This document shows, in pieces, positions 15,343 to 16,822 of a stretch of DNA of 16,822 nucleotides. The stretch is from Puniceicoccales bacterium (GTDB lineage: Bacteria; Verrucomicrobiota; Verrucomicrobiia; Opitutales; JAIRLM01). Below the pieces are notes generated by a model, which made no database searches, was not told the DNA's origin, and saw only the letters and a list, made by a program, of their open reading frames with translations. Within the stretch, counting starts at the first letter, position 1; the number at the start of each line of letters is the position of its first letter. The stretch is taken from NCBI GenBank assembly GCA_031254835.1, contig JAIRTQ010000093.1, forward strand, positions 1 through 16,822, given 5' to 3'. The position numbers and the translations under genes were made by a program.

Positions 15343-16803
15343 ATGTCTTCCGTTTCCGTTTTGCCAAGTCGCTCCGATGCTAGCTCATTGCTGTCGTTGA
15401 ATGAGGTGAAAGCGTTAAAGGAAGAGTCGGATAAGGCTTCGATTGTCGCGAAAAGATGCAATGGGGCCTCTCTCTTCTTTGCTATTTTTTGCGGGACCAT
15501 CACACTTGCTGCAACGATCGCGCTGCCAGTTTTGACTTTCGGCGTTGGTCTACTTACCTTGTCGCCGGTCCTGTCGACCGTTTTAACCTCCGCCTGCGGA
15601 GGCGGTACGGCTGTGTTCCTCGCGCAAACGGGTGTTATCGCTGGCGCAATACACAAGGAAAATGTGGTACAGAAAGATATGCAGACCGCCGTTGACCAAA
15701 TACCGCTTCACGCGCAGGCAAAGGAGGAATCGCGATGTCAATTGGGAGCAGAGAAATCGTCATTCGATCAATTGGCGGCAGCGATACGGGGGACGAAAGA
15801 AGCAGTTGCTGCACTTTCGGCAGTTAGTACCGATACGTACAATCTTGTAGATTTGCGACTTTCCCTGTTGGACGCCAGAAAAGGAAGATGCAAAATACCA
15901 CTTACCGACGAGGTAGTTCATACACTCACACAAGCCAACATAGGGAGAAATCGTCTCATAGCGGAGTGGCTAACCACTACCGAATCCGCAGACACAAATA
16001 GCTGCGCCCGGCTCTTCACGCTCAATCTAGATGATCCTGAAACTAGGAGCAAAGTTGCAGAATTGTGGAATTGCCTATCCCCCGAATCGAAAGCGGATGT
16101 CCTTACCGCTAAGGTTCAGCCATATTCAGGTAGTTCCCAATTATTTTGGCAAGTGCTCCTATCTCCGAGAGATAAAAATGTACGGCAATTAGCAAGCATT
16201 CTCGAGGATGGTCCTCTATACGAGATTGCCCAAAAAGATGGCGGATTCGCCAAATTATCGAGATCTGATTACGAGGCTTGCCGCGTAAGTGATGAAAGCT
16301 ATCTCGAGATTAGGCGTAAAAATGGTCAGATTCTCATTGCAAAGCTGCATAAGATGATTACCGAAAGAAAATCGAAAACTGGCATTTACAAGTTCCTCAC
16401 GGCGACGGATCAATTTCACCCGCTCTGCGGCATTTTTCTATTAGGGCCAGGAGCTATTAGACACCTGCATACGCTGTTGAAACAATCGGGCTTTGCGTAT
16501 GACGATTTTCTGCAACTTTGCATCGGAGCTACTGGTACGTTTCACGCGGAAAATGCCAGCCTTATTTCTTGTATAATGAGCAGCTATTCTCGGAATGACA
16601 TTCCTGAGAAATCGCTGTTGGATTTCTTTCTTGGAGAAGCTTTGGAAGTAGGTGCCACACTTGAACTTGCACCGACGGCAATTCGAAGTAGTGTGGTTGA
16701 CGTATGTCGCTCTACCTTGAAACTGCACCCTGCGCCCACAGAAGGTGAAGAAGACCCCTGGCGCTATTTGAGAGAGCGATTTCCTGATGTAGCGGATGCT
16801 TAA
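15343..16803 (+). CDS. Inc-like membrane protein with bilobed hydrophobic domain (candidate secreted effector)
   Basis: The 486-residue product matches no family I can name. Its N terminus (MSSVSVLPSRSDASSLLSLN) is Ser-rich with few charges and no Sec signal, as in type III secreted proteins. A short charged helix (21-39) follows, then a hydrophobic region of about 60 residues (42-102) made of two lobes broken near residue 62-75 by PVLTFGVG and LSP, the bilobed pattern that defines chlamydial Inc proteins. The remaining 380 residues are soluble and look helical, without repeats. G+C is lower than in the neighbours (23 of 60 bases at 16141-16200, against 40 of 60 at 12841-12900 in pgk). ATG 15343 has no Shine-Dalgarno sequence. 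The gene is unlinked to visible secretion genes. Inc/effector function is inferred from architecture only; an ordinary inner-membrane protein is the alternative. Confidence 0.7.
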   Translation: MSSVSVLPSRSDASSLLSLNEVKALKEESDKASIVAKRCNGASLFFAIFCGTITLAATIALPVLTFGVGLLTLSPVLSTVLTSACGGGTAVFLAQTGVIAGAIHKENVVQKDMQTAVDQIPLHAQAKEESRCQLGAEKSSFDQLAAAIRGTKEAVAALSAVSTDTYNLVDLRLSLLDARKGRCKIPLTDEVVHTLTQANIGRNRLIAEWLTTTESADTNSCARLFTLNLDDPETRSKVAELWNCLSPESKADVLTAKVQPYSGSSQLFWQVLLSPRDKNVRQLASILEDGPLYEIAQKDGGFAKLSRSDYEACRVSDESYLEIRRKNGQILIAKLHKMITERKSKTGIYKFLTATDQFHPLCGIFLLGPGAIRHLHTLLKQSGFAYDDFLQLCIGATGTFHAENASLISCIMSSYSRNDIPEKSLLDFFLGEALEVGATLELAPTAIRSSVVDVCRSTLKLHPAPTEGEEDPWRYLRERFPDVADA

Positions 16804-16822
16804 AAGGGGATTTCCGGTGCGT

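Overview
The window looks like chromosomal sequence of a Gram-negative bacterium of fairly high G+C (about 60% or more in the core genes by eye). I infer the PVC superphylum, most likely Verrucomicrobiota (Opitutae/Puniceicoccales-like). The grounds are a SufU-type Fe-S scaffold in a diderm with LPS-transport-like genes, the style of the Pgi active-site blocks, and scarce Shine-Dalgarno sequences. No 16S rRNA or other lineage marker is present, so the assignment is tentative. No rRNA, tRNA, insertion sequence, CRISPR or phage gene is recognisable.

Layout. 1-2106 (minus strand): pgi, then a 54-residue lipoprotein gene, then rsmI, which runs off the window. The lipoprotein stop overlaps the rsmI start. 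2213-5968 (plus strand): an envelope group made of a beta-barrel-like outer-membrane protein, a short decayed piece resembling the lpxA start, an OstA/LptA-LptC-like periplasmic protein, an abutting CPBP (CAAX-protease-like) membrane protein, and a family 2 glycosyltransferase with a signal peptide. 6053-6843 (minus): an AT-rich two-gene cassette of unknown function. 7017-7487 (plus): sufU. 7488-10994 (minus): dnaE, whose stop abuts that of sufU. 11135-12211 (plus): a second, paralogous GT2, also with a signal peptide, divergent from dnaE across a region holding a perfect 17-bp hairpin. 12253-15037 (minus): pgk and a succinyl-CoA:acetate CoA-transferase-type enzyme. 15343-16803 (plus): a large AT-richer gene with a Ser-rich N terminus and a roughly 60-residue bilobed hydrophobic segment, the architecture of chlamydial Inc proteins.

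How the parts relate. Housekeeping genes (pgi, pgk, CoA-transferase, dnaE, sufU, rsmI) are interleaved with genes for surface or exported proteins. The most interesting signals are three kinds of candidate exported or host-directed protein: the Inc-like membrane protein, two GT2 enzymes carrying export signals although their usual sugar donors are cytosolic, and an AT-rich cassette of small unknown proteins. Together they fit a host-associated, possibly intracellular, bacterium. That is an inference, not something the sequence proves.
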